Assembly (NCBI RefSeq): GCF_002770595.1
Contig: NZ_CP022986.1
Span: forward strand, 806,001-870,000
DNA length: 64,000 nt
Source: Chryseobacterium camelliae
GTDB taxonomy: Bacteria > Bacteroidota > Bacteroidia > Flavobacteriales > Weeksellaceae
Reading direction: 5' to 3'
The notes below the pieces were generated by a model. The model saw only the letters and a list, made by a program, of their open reading frames with translations. It had not been told where the DNA came from and did not search any database. Position numbers and translations under genes: made by a program. Below are positions 50,658 through 59,813 of this stretch, piece after piece; the stretch's first letter is position 1; each line of letters starts with the position of its first letter.

Positions 50658-52271
50658 TCAGTCATGGCTGAAACCCGTCACTTTCGCTTCATCGAAATCC
50701 AGCTGCATTTCAATCGCTCTCAGGACATGGTCATCAAAGATCTTTTCCCGTTTCAGATAATGGAGCTCATTACGCTGAGCCTGGATCAACTGCCGCAGTA
50801 CATCCTTATTTTCATTAACCGCTTTGGAAAAATCCACTGCCGAAGCCATACACTGCGCCTTATCCGCCATCAGCATCATTTCATTTTCGAGCTTGTATTT
50901 CTGGTGGCGGACCAGATTATTGGTTTCTACCTGTTCTGAAAAATCGTCATTGATTTTCCGGAGCGCCGTTTCTTTCAGCTTCCGCATCAGGATGACTTCC
51001 TGCTTTTCTTCAGGAAGCTCACTTCCGGCATCTTCCATCTTCAGCAGTTTAAGGATGGGAGCAAGTAAAAGCCCCTGCCCTACGAGGGTAATCAGGATAA
51101 TGACAAACGTTACAAACAGAATGATGTTCCTGTGAGGAAATGCTTCACCGTTGGGCAGGAATGCCGGAATGGAAAGTGCCGCAGCCAGGGATACCACACC
51201 GCGCATGGCAGCAAAGCTGATCACGAAAGGTTCCCGCCAGTCAGGCTTCGGCATTTTCATCCTGAGCTCTTTGGAACATATCCGCGGAAAATACATAAGG
51301 GCATAGCTGTACATGATCCTGGTGAAAATAATGGCTCCTCCAATAACAATGCTGTAGAAAATACCTTCTGAAATCGTATAATTTTCCATTCCGGCTACCA
51401 CTACGGGAAGCTCCAGTCCGATCAGGATGAAGATCAGTGTATTCATCAGGAAGATCAGTACGCTCCATACATTTCCGGACTGAATCCTTGACGTATGGCT
51501 CAGGTAGCAATGGGAATTATAGGACATCACCAGACCACCGGCAACCACCGCCAGTACACCTGAAAAATGAAAATGCTCGGCACCGATATACATCACATAA
51601 GGAACGATCAGCGTAATAATAGTGTCAATAGTGGAATTGGAAGGAATGATCTTCAGCAGCGCTCCAAATAACAGCCCGGCTCCCACTCCCACGGCAATGC
51701 CTCCGATCGCCATGCTGAAAAAATCCTTTACCGCTTCACCGAAGATGAACTGCCCGGAAATGACTGCCGCCAGGGCAAATTTAAAGACGATCAAACTGGA
51801 TGCGTCGTTGATTAAACTTTCACCTTCCAGGATCGTAGTGATTTTCTTGGGAATTTTCATATGCTTCAGCACAGACGTTGCCGCTACAGCATCGGGCGGG
51901 GAGTTTACACCGCCCAGCAGGAATCCCATAGCCACCGTAAGTCCCGGAATAATAGATGATGAAAGATAAGCGACCACAATCGAGGTCAGGAAGACCAGTC
52001 CGAATGCCATGGAAAAAATCTGCTTCCTCCATTTGTGGAAATCCTGCCATGAGGTAAACCAGGCCGCTTCAAATAAAATAGGCGGAAGAAATATCAGGAA
52101 GACGAGGTCCGGCTCAATTTCAATATGAGGCATCCCCGGAACTAGGCTTATGAGCAAACCCGCAATGACCAGGAAAATGGGATAAGCTACCTTCATTTTC
52201 TGCCCGATCATGACCAGTATCATCACAGATAACAGAACTGCAATAGATACAATAACATAGGTGTGAATCAT
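50658..52271 (-). CDS. Na+/H+ antiporter (CPA1 family)
   Basis: The 537-residue NhaP-type CPA1 antiporter exchanges sodium for protons across the inner membrane. It has about twelve membrane helices in the first 400 residues. The motifs GGVNSPPDAVAATS and LEGESLINDASSLIVFK with the ND pair are typical of the ion site. The C-terminal 100 residues form a charged cytoplasmic tail. It is the second gene of a run starting with a DUF2490 protein (54 bp gap) and followed by the cyclotransferase pair. Confidence 0.94.
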   Translation of the reverse strand: MIHTYVIVSIAVLLSVMILVMIGQKMKVAYPIFLVIAGLLISLVPGMPHIEIEPDLVFLIFLPPILFEAAWFTSWQDFHKWRKQIFSMAFGLVFLTSIVVAYLSSSIIPGLTVAMGFLLGGVNSPPDAVAATSVLKHMKIPKKITTILEGESLINDASSLIVFKFALAAVISGQFIFGEAVKDFFSMAIGGIAVGVGAGLLFGALLKIIPSNSTIDTIITLIVPYVMYIGAEHFHFSGVLAVVAGGLVMSYNSHCYLSHTSRIQSGNVWSVLIFLMNTLIFILIGLELPVVVAGMENYTISEGIFYSIVIGGAIIFTRIMYSYALMYFPRICSKELRMKMPKPDWREPFVISFAAMRGVVSLAAALSIPAFLPNGEAFPHRNIILFVTFVIILITLVGQGLLLAPILKLLKMEDAGSELPEEKQEVILMRKLKETALRKINDDFSEQVETNNLVRHQKYKLENEMMLMADKAQCMASAVDFSKAVNENKDVLRQLIQAQRNELHYLKREKIFDDHVLRAIEMQLDFDEAKVTGFSHD

Positions 52272-52325
52272 GGTTTGTGTAGTATTAAAATTTTATAGGC
52301 TAAGATGATAAAAAAATCGTTATCA

Positions 52326-52997
52326 TTATTTAGAAAACGGAATATTATTGTAGAAGCCGATCTGGATCTGGCCACGGTTTTTATTTTCCTGGATCTGATT
52401 CATATATCCCGCTTCTATCCTCAGGTTTTTACTGATGACATATCCCAGGGCACCATACACCCTGTTCCTGTCAAAGGCCGGACTGTCCAGATGAAGGAAA
52501 ATTTCATTGTAGACGGATGCATAGAATGTTTTAGGAATCATTTCCTTATTGTTGATCGGGATATTGAAATTAAGGTAATAGCGGAACCGCATCCGGAAGT
52601 CCTCTTCCAGAAAGCGCTCTTCCAGACGGTACCTGTGCTGGATGTTAAAACGCCCGAATTTCTGTTTTGTAATGTATTGCTGGAATATCCTGTGCTCAAT
52701 ATTTTCCTGCTTTTCACCATCCATATAAGGCTGGCTCAGGATGAACCCGTATCCCAAAAGGATATTGTTGTTGTTTTCACTGAGGTCATACCCGATACCG
52801 GTGCGGATCAGGAGCTGTTCGAGATCTGTGCCTCCGTCAAAACTCCGGTACTGGATTTCGTTGTGCCAGTTTAGTTTTTTGCTGATCTTATTGTTCCCGA
52901 AATACATATACCATGCCCCCAGGTCATTCTTCTGTGCAAAGCAAAAAGTAGTTACGGTCAGGGCCATGCCCAGAGCCAGTAATTTTATCATTCTCAT
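52326..52997 (-). CDS. DUF2490 family outer-membrane beta-barrel protein
   Basis: The 223-residue protein of the DUF2490 family has a signal peptide (ALGMALTVTTFCFAQ). The body alternates short beta-strands (LGAWYMYFGNNKI, NWHNEIQYRSFDGG, HRYRLEERFLEEDFRMRFRY), which fit an outer-membrane barrel. Function unknown. It lies upstream of the antiporter gene on the same strand. Confidence 0.88.
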   Translation of the reverse strand: MRMIKLLALGMALTVTTFCFAQKNDLGAWYMYFGNNKISKKLNWHNEIQYRSFDGGTDLEQLLIRTGIGYDLSENNNNILLGYGFILSQPYMDGEKQENIEHRIFQQYITKQKFGRFNIQHRYRLEERFLEEDFRMRFRYYLNFNIPINNKEMIPKTFYASVYNEIFLHLDSPAFDRNRVYGALGYVISKNLRIEAGYMNQIQENKNRGQIQIGFYNNIPFSK

Positions 52998-53120
52998 ATC
53001 TCAATGTATTGTTGTCATCTATCGTTTACAGGATTTCCATATGAATTATCAATAATAAGAAAAATATTTGCGGTACGGAAATTTTAAAGGAATAATCATG
53101 AGTAATCTTAAGCTACCTAT

Positions 53121-53157
53121 GAAAAAGGACAGCTTTACCGTGGGTAAAGCTGTCCTT
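53121..53157 (-). terminator. Very strong rho-independent terminator after csp
   Basis: A perfect 15-bp stem (53125-53139 with 53143-53157) closes a 3-nt loop and runs into T5 on the minus strand. Confidence 0.95.
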
Positions 53158-53184
53158 ATCAAATGAACAATATAAAGGGAAATC

Positions 53185-53379
53185 TTATGCTAATTTCACA
53201 TTAACGGCATTTAAGCCTCTGTCTCCCTGTTTTGTTTCAAAAGTAACCTGGTCGTTTTCGCGGATAAAACGGGTACTAAGACCTGAAGAATGTACGAAAA
53301 TATCTTTGCTCCCGTCTGCCGGGGAAATGAATCCGAAGCCTTTTGCTTCGTTGAAAAATTTTACTGTGCCTTGTTGCAT
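53185..53379 (-). CDS. Cold-shock protein (CspA family)
   Basis: The 64-residue single-domain cold-shock protein is a small RNA/DNA-binding OB fold. RNP1 is KGFGFI at 13-18 and RNP2 is DIFVHSS at 26-32. It lies 86 bp downstream of a one-domain DEAD-box-like gene on the same strand and is followed by a strong terminator. No -7 box was found between the two genes, so it is probably expressed from the long-leader promoter upstream of both. Confidence 0.95.
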   Translation of the reverse strand: MQQGTVKFFNEAKGFGFISPADGSKDIFVHSSGLSTRFIRENDQVTFETKQGDRGLNAVNVKLA

Positions 53380-53465
53380 TGTAATCGTTATTAAAATTAT
53401 TATGGGGCCGGGTTCTGCACGGTTCAGGCTTTTTTACGTTCCTGTGATGCTTCCCTGGCTTTATT

Positions 53466-54185
53466 CTATGCTCTGCCGGTTACCAGCAGGCCTGTTGTAT
53501 ATTTCTGTTTTATGAAATCTGCGGGCTGCTGGATATTAACAGCTGTTCTGCGGTCATTCGTTATATTGATTTCCAGAGGGTTCCTGAGGATGATGTCTGC
53601 CATGGCTTGTATATTTTTGAGCCTGGTTTCGGAAAACAGAACCAACTGCCTTCTTTTCGGCATCAATTGGATAAAATGCCTGAGCTTGTCTTCACACGCC
53701 TTTTCCTGCAACATCCTGTCTGCCTCATCTGCCACCATGATTTCAATGCCGGATAGGTCTACAGATCTTTTTTCAATCAGCTCCATGAGCCTGTCAGGAG
53801 TGGCGATAAGAATATCGATGCGCTTTTTGAGGGCGGCGAGCTGTCCGGTAGCTTCTATTCCTCCGAAGACCGAAAGCTGGGATAACGGAAGGTACTTGCT
53901 GTAAAGGTTCAGATGATCCTCCATCTGCAAGACACGTTCTTTTGTCGGTACCAGGATAAGGGCGCGGATACGGTTGTGCTCTGCACTCTTTTTCTTCAGC
54001 AGCTGGAGGACAGGCATCATAAATGCGGCTGTCTTTTCGGTTCCCGGCTCTGCATATCCTATAATATCCCTGCCTGCCAGAATAGCAGGAATCACTTCAC
54101 ACTGCATTTCTGTAGGCCTGGAATATCCCGCTTCTGTAACAGCGCGGATAATAGGGTTGATTAAATGTAATGTTCTGAAATTCAT
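53466..54185 (-). CDS. Degenerate one-domain DEAD-box-like protein
   Basis: The 239-residue protein contains only the first RecA-like domain of a DEAD-box RNA helicase. The Q motif (GYSRPTEMQ), motif Ib (TPDR), GG and DEAD (153-156) are kept. Walker A reads AEPGTEKT at 45-52, with Glu where Gly precedes Lys in the normal GKT. Motif Ia is PTKERV instead of PTRELA, and SAT has become SET (185-187). The second domain with motifs IV-VI is missing. It is therefore unlikely to be an ATP-driven helicase; an RNA-binding role is possible. It precedes csp and has a predicted 5' leader of about 360 nt. Confidence 0.82.
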   Translation of the reverse strand: MNFRTLHLINPIIRAVTEAGYSRPTEMQCEVIPAILAGRDIIGYAEPGTEKTAAFMMPVLQLLKKKSAEHNRIRALILVPTKERVLQMEDHLNLYSKYLPLSQLSVFGGIEATGQLAALKKRIDILIATPDRLMELIEKRSVDLSGIEIMVADEADRMLQEKACEDKLRHFIQLMPKRRQLVLFSETRLKNIQAMADIILRNPLEINITNDRRTAVNIQQPADFIKQKYTTGLLVTGRA

Positions 54186-54551
54186 AGCAAATTTGCCGGT
54201 ATGGGATTTATGGTAGCGGATTCTGATCCGGATAGGTAAGGTTGTCGTGTAAATTGTTGTTTACTCCGACATGCTTTGCACTGTACATGCAAATTCATTA
54301 AGAATATAGCATCCATGCAATGGGATGTCTGTTTGCAGCAGTCGTATATTTTAGTGATAAGAGCTGCTGCCGTTAGTCAGCTGAATGGCTTTAACGTCGG
54401 ATATTGATGCATTGGGTTTGATCTGCTCAGTCTGTCCATAATGTATTGATTTAAATTAAGCGGGCAGCTGAAAAGCGAAACTGAAAGAAAAAATAGATAT
54501 TTAAACTGTGACAGTACAGCGAAGGCAGAAACCTGTTTGATGAATACCTGG
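54186..54551 (-). promoter_or_regulatory. Predicted long 5' leader of the DEAD-like/csp operon
   Basis: About 360 nt between the only consensus promoter and the start codon, without a reading frame of note. Long leaders of this sort are characteristic of cold-shock mRNAs (cspA, deaD) in other bacteria; the leader status is an inference. Confidence 0.5.
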
Positions 54552-54582
54552 CAAATGTAAGATTAAATAAATGAACAAACAA
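54552..54582 (-). promoter_or_regulatory. Promoter upstream of the DEAD-like/csp operon
   Basis: On the minus strand TTG (54580-54582), 20 bp spacer, TACATTTG (54552-54559). The predicted start is near 54548. No other -7 match was found between it and the start codon at 54185. Confidence 0.6.
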
Positions 54583-54646
54583 ATTTTAATGAATTGATTA
54601 TCAAAAATTTATTCGTAGCTTCCCGAATTGAACAATTATTTGCATT

Positions 54647-55621
54647 ATGCGGATGATTATAATCCATATGATACCAATATCCTACGCTATCCCGGAACCT
54701 CAAATACAGCCTGTACCTTTACGGATTTCAAGACCGGTAAAAATCGCCTACTTTATTATGGTTCACCATAAGCCGCAGGCATTTAAGGAACTGTTCCGGC
54801 AGATTTATACAAAAGACCAGTTTTACCTTATCCATATCGACCGGAAAGCAAAACCTGATGTAACGGAAGAAATCCAGCTTTACCTGATTCAGTTTCCCAA
54901 CGCCTATGTCCTTGAAAGCATGAATATTGTTGCAGGAGGGTTCAGCATGATTCAGGCTGAGCTCAATGCTATGGAATACCTTCTGAATGTAAGCCGCGAA
55001 TGGGATTATTTCATCAATCTCAGTGGTGAGGATTATCCGCTCAGGTCACAGAAGATCATCCGGCAGTTTTTAGGGCTGCAGAAAGAGCGGAACTACCTTT
55101 TTTACTATGACCAGAAATTTTACCGGCCGGATACACTGCAGAGGATACAGAACCATTTTACGGAACTTACCCATAAAATCTCTTCCATGATTTACAAAAG
55201 GGAGTTTATGAAAGGGGTTATCCCTTACATAGGTGGGAAGTGGCTGATCCTTACCAGGACCGCCTGCACTTTTATGACCAGCAACAAAAGGGTCATGGAT
55301 TTTGAAGACTATTACCTCCATACTTTACTGCCGGCTGAATCCTTTTTCCAGACGGTCTTTATGAATACCGAATTTAATGAAATCATCATCAATGATGATA
55401 AAAGAGCGGTCATGCAACCCGAAACGTTATTCAGCAGGAAACAGGATCCGGATGAAATAATTACCGGCCTGAAATCAAAAAACCAGCTATTCATCAGAAA
55501 AATGGAGCCTGAAATGCATGAAGCCGTGTTCAGCTATATCGAAGAAAGTTTTGATCAGCCCCTGCCGGAAATCAACGAGATTGAAAGGGAACTGAAAAAA
55601 GGCCGCCACCAGGATAACTGA
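54647..55621 (+). CDS. GT14 family glycosyltransferase (core-2/I-branching type)
   Basis: The 324-residue glycosyltransferase of family 14 is the bacterial branch of the beta-1,6-N-acetylglucosaminyltransferase family. Signature segments are IAYFIMVHHKP, FYLIHIDRKA, GGFSMIQAELNAM, and the acidic INLSGEDYPLRS with the SGxDxP core. No membrane segment or signal is visible, so it is probably cytosolic. It stands alone and its acceptor is unknown. Confidence 0.88.
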   Translation: MRMIIIHMIPISYAIPEPQIQPVPLRISRPVKIAYFIMVHHKPQAFKELFRQIYTKDQFYLIHIDRKAKPDVTEEIQLYLIQFPNAYVLESMNIVAGGFSMIQAELNAMEYLLNVSREWDYFINLSGEDYPLRSQKIIRQFLGLQKERNYLFYYDQKFYRPDTLQRIQNHFTELTHKISSMIYKREFMKGVIPYIGGKWLILTRTACTFMTSNKRVMDFEDYYLHTLLPAESFFQTVFMNTEFNEIIINDDKRAVMQPETLFSRKQDPDEIITGLKSKNQLFIRKMEPEMHEAVFSYIEESFDQPLPEINEIERELKKGRHQDN

Positions 55622-55638
55622 CGGAAGCCTTTTGTATT

Positions 55639-56700
55639 TTAAAACTGATAAACGACTGCGTTGATGTTCATCCCAGCGCCTACGGAAGCAAACAGAACCA
55701 CATCGCCTTCATTGATATCATGGGTATCCAGTTCGTCTTTAAGGATCATGGTCAGTAAAGTGGGTATGGTAGCCACACTGCTGTTCCCCAGCTTATGAAT
55801 GATCATCGGCATAATATGTTCAGGAGCCGGCATATCATACAGCTGGTAAAACCTGTTAACGATGGCTTCGTCCATCTTTTCATTGGCCTGATGGATGATG
55901 ATTTTTTTCAGCTGGCTGATCTCGTAACCGCTCTTATCAAAACACTGTTTCATAGCTTCCGGCACTCTCAGCAAGGCAAATTCATAAATTTTCCTGCCGT
56001 CCATTTTGATGTATTTGGTATCCGGGCAGCTTTCATTATTATAAGATTTCCCGAAATACAGAAAGTCTTTTTCATTAAGGGTGTAAGATGCTGACAGATG
56101 GGATTTGATCCCGGAACCGTCCTGTTCATTCTGTTCAATCACTACTGCACCAGCACCATCGGCGTAGATCATGCTGTCGCGGTCATGCACGTCGACTACT
56201 CTCGAAAGTGTTTCTGCACCAATCACAAGGCAGCGTTTGGCTATTCCGGATTTTATAAATGCGTGCGCCTGGATCATCCCTTCGATCCAGCCAGGACATC
56301 CGAACAGCACATCATAGGCTACGCAAAAGTTGTTTTTGATTTTCAGCTGGTGCTTTACCCTGGCAGCGAGGCTGGGAACGGCATCCGACTGTATGGTTCC
56401 GAAACGCACATCCCCGAAATTATGGGCGAAGATAATATAGTCCAGCGTTTCAGGATCTATGCCTGCATCTTTGATTGCAGCTTCGGCGGCTATCAGGCCC
56501 AGGTCTGAAGTGACCTGATCTTTTCCTGCATACCTCCGCTCTTCAATGCCTGTAATTTTTTTCAGCTTTTCAGTAATGGACGCATTGTCGTCCTTCAATG
56601 GAATTCCGTTTTCACTAAAGAAAACGTGTTGATCAAAAAAAAGATTGGTTATTGTTTCTCCCGGAATATAGTTGCCTACCCCTGTAATTTTACTGGTCAT
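55639..56700 (-). CDS. 3-oxoacyl-ACP synthase III-like protein
   Basis: The 353-residue thiolase-fold condensing enzyme is related to FabH. The catalytic Cys is in DVLFGCPGW, the His in IIIHQANEKMDE and the Asn in KLGNSSVATIP, so the full Cys-His-Asn triad is present. FabH normally starts fatty-acid synthesis; a longer separate copy like this in Bacteroidota may serve a secondary lipid or pigment, and no biosynthetic neighbours are present to decide. It is convergent with the GT14 gene. Confidence 0.9.
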   Translation of the reverse strand: MTSKITGVGNYIPGETITNLFFDQHVFFSENGIPLKDDNASITEKLKKITGIEERRYAGKDQVTSDLGLIAAEAAIKDAGIDPETLDYIIFAHNFGDVRFGTIQSDAVPSLAARVKHQLKIKNNFCVAYDVLFGCPGWIEGMIQAHAFIKSGIAKRCLVIGAETLSRVVDVHDRDSMIYADGAGAVVIEQNEQDGSGIKSHLSASYTLNEKDFLYFGKSYNNESCPDTKYIKMDGRKIYEFALLRVPEAMKQCFDKSGYEISQLKKIIIHQANEKMDEAIVNRFYQLYDMPAPEHIMPMIIHKLGNSSVATIPTLLTMILKDELDTHDINEGDVVLFASVGAGMNINAVVYQF

Positions 56701-56966
56701 CTTTTATGTTTTAATGAATGAAAAGCCAATCAGCTTTCATTGCTTTAATTATGTATTTCCTTTTAAACAATACCTCCTGCTTCTGACAAGAGCACGAATG
56801 AATCTGTGTTGATTCTGATTTATAGTTTGCAAAGTTAAAGATAAACTAATAAAAACAGAATCCCGCATAAAAATGAATGTATTTCAATATTTACTACATA
56901 AGAACAGACCGGAAAATAAAATCAATCTTCCGGACAGCTAATTTTTTTGCAAAAATGATTTTTTAA

Positions 56967-57416
56967 TTACGCATGCTGCTGCATGGTAGCCGGATCATCG
57001 TAATTGACCATCCAATGAATGCCGAACTGGTCGGTAAACATCCCGAAATAGGCACCCCAGAAGGTATCGGCAACAGGCATCGTTACTTTCCCGCCTTCGG
57101 AAAGCCCGTAAAACAGGCGGTCCGCTTCTTCCCTGGATTCGGTATTGATGGATACTGATACATTGTTTCCCTGTATGAAACCGGAAGACCATGCACTGCC
57201 GGTATCGCTTCCCATCAGAACGGTTTCACCGGAAATCGGAAGAGTAACGTGCAGGATTTTATCCTTGTCTTCATCCGGAACAGGATGATCCTCCGAAGGC
57301 GGCATATCTCCGAATGTCCCGATGTATGGAAATTCCCCGCCGAAAACGGATCTGTAAAATTCAAATGCTTCCCTGCAGTTACCGTTAAAAGTAAGGTATA
57401 CATTAACTGTGGCCAT
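56967..57416 (-). CDS. VOC superfamily protein (PhnB/3-dmu-9-type)
   Basis: The 149-residue protein of the PhnB-like VOC group has a paired beta-alpha-beta-beta-beta fold. It begins TVNVYLTFNGNCREAFEFY, contains LMGSDTGSAWSSGF and ends with GMFTDQFGIHWMVNYD, typical of the group. The reaction is unknown. It is last in a four-gene run with another VOC gene, a secreted protein and a DUF1569 protein. Confidence 0.9.
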   Translation of the reverse strand: MATVNVYLTFNGNCREAFEFYRSVFGGEFPYIGTFGDMPPSEDHPVPDEDKDKILHVTLPISGETVLMGSDTGSAWSSGFIQGNNVSVSINTESREEADRLFYGLSEGGKVTMPVADTFWGAYFGMFTDQFGIHWMVNYDDPATMQQHA

Positions 57417-57444
57417 AGTTGTTTTATATTTTGATTTGCTAATA

Positions 57445-57816
57445 TTATCGGTGCTGGTCGATCAGGATCATGTTCCCGTCCGGATCTTTCAGGAAGATGT
57501 GCTCCGGGCCAGACGAAGATTCATCCGCTTCTTTTTCCGGTGTGATGCCATTCGATTTAAGGTGCTTCTGGATATCCCGCACGTCATCGAATGTTTCCAG
57601 GTTACAGGCATTTTCGTCCCATCCCGGATTGAAAGTAAGCATATTCCCGTCGAACATCGCCTGGAAAAGCCCGATCAGGGTGGTCCCGTTTTTCATGATC
57701 AGGTAATTCTGTTTCATATCCCCGCCCATGGTACTGAATCCCAGCTTTTCATAAAACTGCTTCGATTTTTCAAGGTCTTTCACACTGAGGCTTATAGAAA
57801 AGGCTCCTAATTTCAT
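57445..57816 (-). CDS. VOC superfamily (glyoxalase-like) protein
   Basis: The 123-residue glyoxalase/bleomycin-resistance-like protein begins AFSISLSVKDLEKSKQFYEK and ends FLKDPDGNMILIDQHR, the usual VOC start and finish with a probable metal-binding Asp/Glu/His set. It lies 28 bp before the PhnB-like gene and 35 bp after the secreted protein gene, with no promoter or terminator between. Substrate unknown. Confidence 0.9.
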   Translation of the reverse strand: MKLGAFSISLSVKDLEKSKQFYEKLGFSTMGGDMKQNYLIMKNGTTLIGLFQAMFDGNMLTFNPGWDENACNLETFDDVRDIQKHLKSNGITPEKEADESSSGPEHIFLKDPDGNMILIDQHR

Positions 57817-57851
57817 ATGGTTCTGTTGAATGATTAATCTTTTTTGCCAGG

Positions 57852-58325
57852 CTATTCCTGGTTTTTCATATGGGTTTTAAAATCCATCGTTCCGTCATAG
57901 CTTTTCCAGGTTCCGGTAAGTTCAATGAACTGCCCTTCTGCCTTTTCCGTTTTGGGATTCCAGCGGAACGTATAAATGAATTTACCCCTGAACAGGCCGG
58001 AATGTTTCCCTTTGTCTTCTTCCGCAAGTTCGTAATCGCCGTACACCACTCCTTTTTTATTGGAATCTTTGTATTTGGTAATGGTAAAGGTACCTTCAAA
58101 CTTTGTATAATTCTTATCCACCAGTGAATAGCCGGAGACAAAATATTGCTGGTCGTCCTTTTTATTCTGCTCGGAAATATTGATTTTCATCCGGATGACT
58201 TCACCACTGTTCCCGATTGTCCCGTTATAGGGACGGCTTTCGTTCAGCCAGACGTTGGAGATATCGGGCATCTGGGAAAAAGCCAGACAGGACATGAGAC
58301 TGAATAATACAATAAGTTTTTTCAT
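57852..58325 (-). CDS. Secreted protein of unknown function
   Basis: The 157-residue protein has a signal peptide (KKLIVLFSLMSCLAFSQ). The body is beta-rich with Gly- and Tyr-containing strand-turn blocks (GTFTITKYKDSNKKGVVYGDY, GKFIYTFRW), which suggests a small lipocalin-like or heat-stable barrel. No family recognised. It lies 13 bp downstream of the DUF1569 gene in the same operon. Confidence 0.72.
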   Translation of the reverse strand: MKKLIVLFSLMSCLAFSQMPDISNVWLNESRPYNGTIGNSGEVIRMKINISEQNKKDDQQYFVSGYSLVDKNYTKFEGTFTITKYKDSNKKGVVYGDYELAEEDKGKHSGLFRGKFIYTFRWNPKTEKAEGQFIELTGTWKSYDGTMDFKTHMKNQE

Positions 58326-58338
58326 GGTTATTTGTTTT

Positions 58339-58794
58339 TTAAACGCCGAACTGCGCCAAATGATGGTTCAGGTGTTTGGCGAGCATATTGTTCCATTCCT
58401 GGCTCGTCAGCTTCCCGAAAGAAAAGGACTCTTTACCGTCAAATGCAGAAGCACCCAGCTGCTGGGTTTTCTGGATGAACCCGATCAGTCTTTTCTTTTC
58501 GGCTTCAAAATTTTTAGGTTCCGTGATCAGGAACTGCGGTGAGGTCGGTCCGTTTTTAGCGTAGGCTTTTTCGCCTACCACTTTAGGCTTCACAAAGTTT
58601 TTCAGGATAAATTTGGCAATGGAGCCCGGTTTTTTATGTTTTTCCGGTTCGTAGATCATTTCATAGGAGACACAGCAGTGTGCGAGCATCTGGTCTACCG
58701 TCATTTTCCCCCATAAAGACTGGGTTTCAGGTGTAAGATGGTTGATCCTGTCAATGTAATTCTGAGCTTCGCGGGCATCAAATATATTTTCCAT
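58339..58794 (-). CDS. DUF1569 family protein (DinB-like)
   Basis: The 151-residue protein of the DUF1569 family is related to DinB/YfiT metal-dependent helical bundles. Conserved histidines occur in MTVDQMLAHCCVSYEMIY and AKHLNHHLAQFG, placed as the metal ligands of such bundles. It heads a four-gene operon whose promoter (-7 box TATATTTG) lies at 58816-58823 (minus). Confidence 0.88.
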   Translation of the reverse strand: MENIFDAREAQNYIDRINHLTPETQSLWGKMTVDQMLAHCCVSYEMIYEPEKHKKPGSIAKFILKNFVKPKVVGEKAYAKNGPTSPQFLITEPKNFEAEKKRLIGFIQKTQQLGASAFDGKESFSFGKLTSQEWNNMLAKHLNHHLAQFGV

Positions 58795-58815
58795 AGTTGT
58801 TTATTTGTCCGGTCA

Positions 58816-58823
58816 CAAATATA
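58816..58823 (-). promoter_or_regulatory. -7 box of the DUF1569/VOC operon
   Basis: TATATTTG on the minus strand, 21 bp before the DUF1569 start codon; no TTG at the -33 distance. Confidence 0.45.
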
Positions 58824-59090
58824 TCAGTTTTTTTGCGATGATATGATCTATTGAGGGATTAACAGGATAAATCCAATAATAGATAAAAAGCTATGAAATA
58901 TGCAATCTATTTTTAATTGATCCGTTTTGCAGTTTCATATAAAGGATTTACTTAGAAATACAATTATATTTCATTATGATTCAATTATTATCATCATAAT
59001 CTGTTTTTAAGTTTACTTGTTAATTGTTACTTCATTTAAAACATCACGTTTAAAACTTCTATGGAATCAAACATTCATTACACACAAAAG

Positions 59091-59113
59091 AAAAAACCAC
59101 TATAAAAGTGGTT
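59091..59113 (-). terminator. Rho-independent terminator
   Basis: On the minus strand ACCACT-N5-AGTGGT is followed by six T; it lies 38 bp after the stop of the secreted protein gene. Confidence 0.8.
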
Positions 59114-59150
59114 CTGTATCAATGGATAAATATTTTCTGAATCTGCGGAA

Positions 59151-59576
59151 TCAATTCACACGGATGAAAGAAACTTTGCCATCCAGGCCGTTCTTTCTGA
59201 AAAACTGTACCTTAACTTCACTGTCTTCAAATGAAGTCTCATAACTTGGGATAACCTTGTACGGGGTAAACTGTTTTACGGTGATCACGCAATAATCGTC
59301 GCTGGCATCCCCTGCAGGAGCATCATACACAGACAGAATTGCGCCTGCCCTCACATTCTGGAGAATAACTGAACGCGTTTCGTCATTGGAACCGATGTAG
59401 GCGGGCGTTTTTGCTTTCAGGTTGTACCATTGTCCCGGTGCATCCGTGATCTGGGCCACTGTGTTTTGTGAACCTCCGTTGCCTTCTTTGAAAATTAGGG
59501 TACCTGACTGGGCTTTCACGGTGGACATACCCAGCAATAGTGAGCCGATAGCTACTGCTTTAAAAATTGTTTTCAT
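59151..59576 (-). CDS. Small secreted protein, possibly beta/gamma-crystallin-like
   Basis: The 141-residue protein has a signal peptide (AIGSLLLGMSTVKAQ). The segment GSNDETRSVILQNVRAGAIL resembles the calcium-binding N/D-N/D-x-x-S/T-S motif of beta/gamma-crystallins, though one position differs, so this is a weak suggestion. Two cysteine-poor beta-rich halves are likely. It is a single gene with its own terminator. Confidence 0.65.
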   Translation of the reverse strand: MKTIFKAVAIGSLLLGMSTVKAQSGTLIFKEGNGGSQNTVAQITDAPGQWYNLKAKTPAYIGSNDETRSVILQNVRAGAILSVYDAPAGDASDDYCVITVKQFTPYKVIPSYETSFEDSEVKVQFFRKNGLDGKVSFIRVN

Positions 59577-59668
59577 GGTATTACTATTTTGTAAACCAAT
59601 ATTACAATAAAATATTCACATTATTATGACAAATTAAAAATATTTTACTCATAATAAATATTTAATTT

Positions 59669-59676
59669 TAAATTTG
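59669..59676 (+). promoter_or_regulatory. -7 box of the TonB-type receptor gene
   Basis: TAAATTTG matches the consensus; no TTG at -33. A start near 59680 leaves a leader of 60 to 130 nt depending on the coding start. Confidence 0.45.
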
Positions 59677-59813
59677 TATTTATTATGAGAACAGCTGCAG
59701 GGATATAAGATACAATATGTTATCGCAATATATGGCTGTTTTTGTTTTATGATGATACTTATAACCAAAAGAAAACTTTTTTGTTTCAAATTAATGTGAA
59801 TATCCCCATTGCA

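Larger units (their letters stand above)
58795..59150. other. AT-rich intergenic region
   Basis: No gene seen. It holds the -7 box of the DUF1569 operon (58816-58823) and, at its right end, the terminator of the next gene (59091-59113). The middle part has no recognisable feature. Confidence 0.7.

Noticed and set aside
53466..54185. Functional DEAD-box helicase
   Set aside because: Walker A is mutated in the GKT position and the second RecA domain with motifs IV-VI is missing.
54186..54646. tRNA or small-protein gene upstream of the DEAD-like gene
   Set aside because: No cloverleaf or frame with plausible start was found; the region is better read as a long leader and a divergent promoter region.
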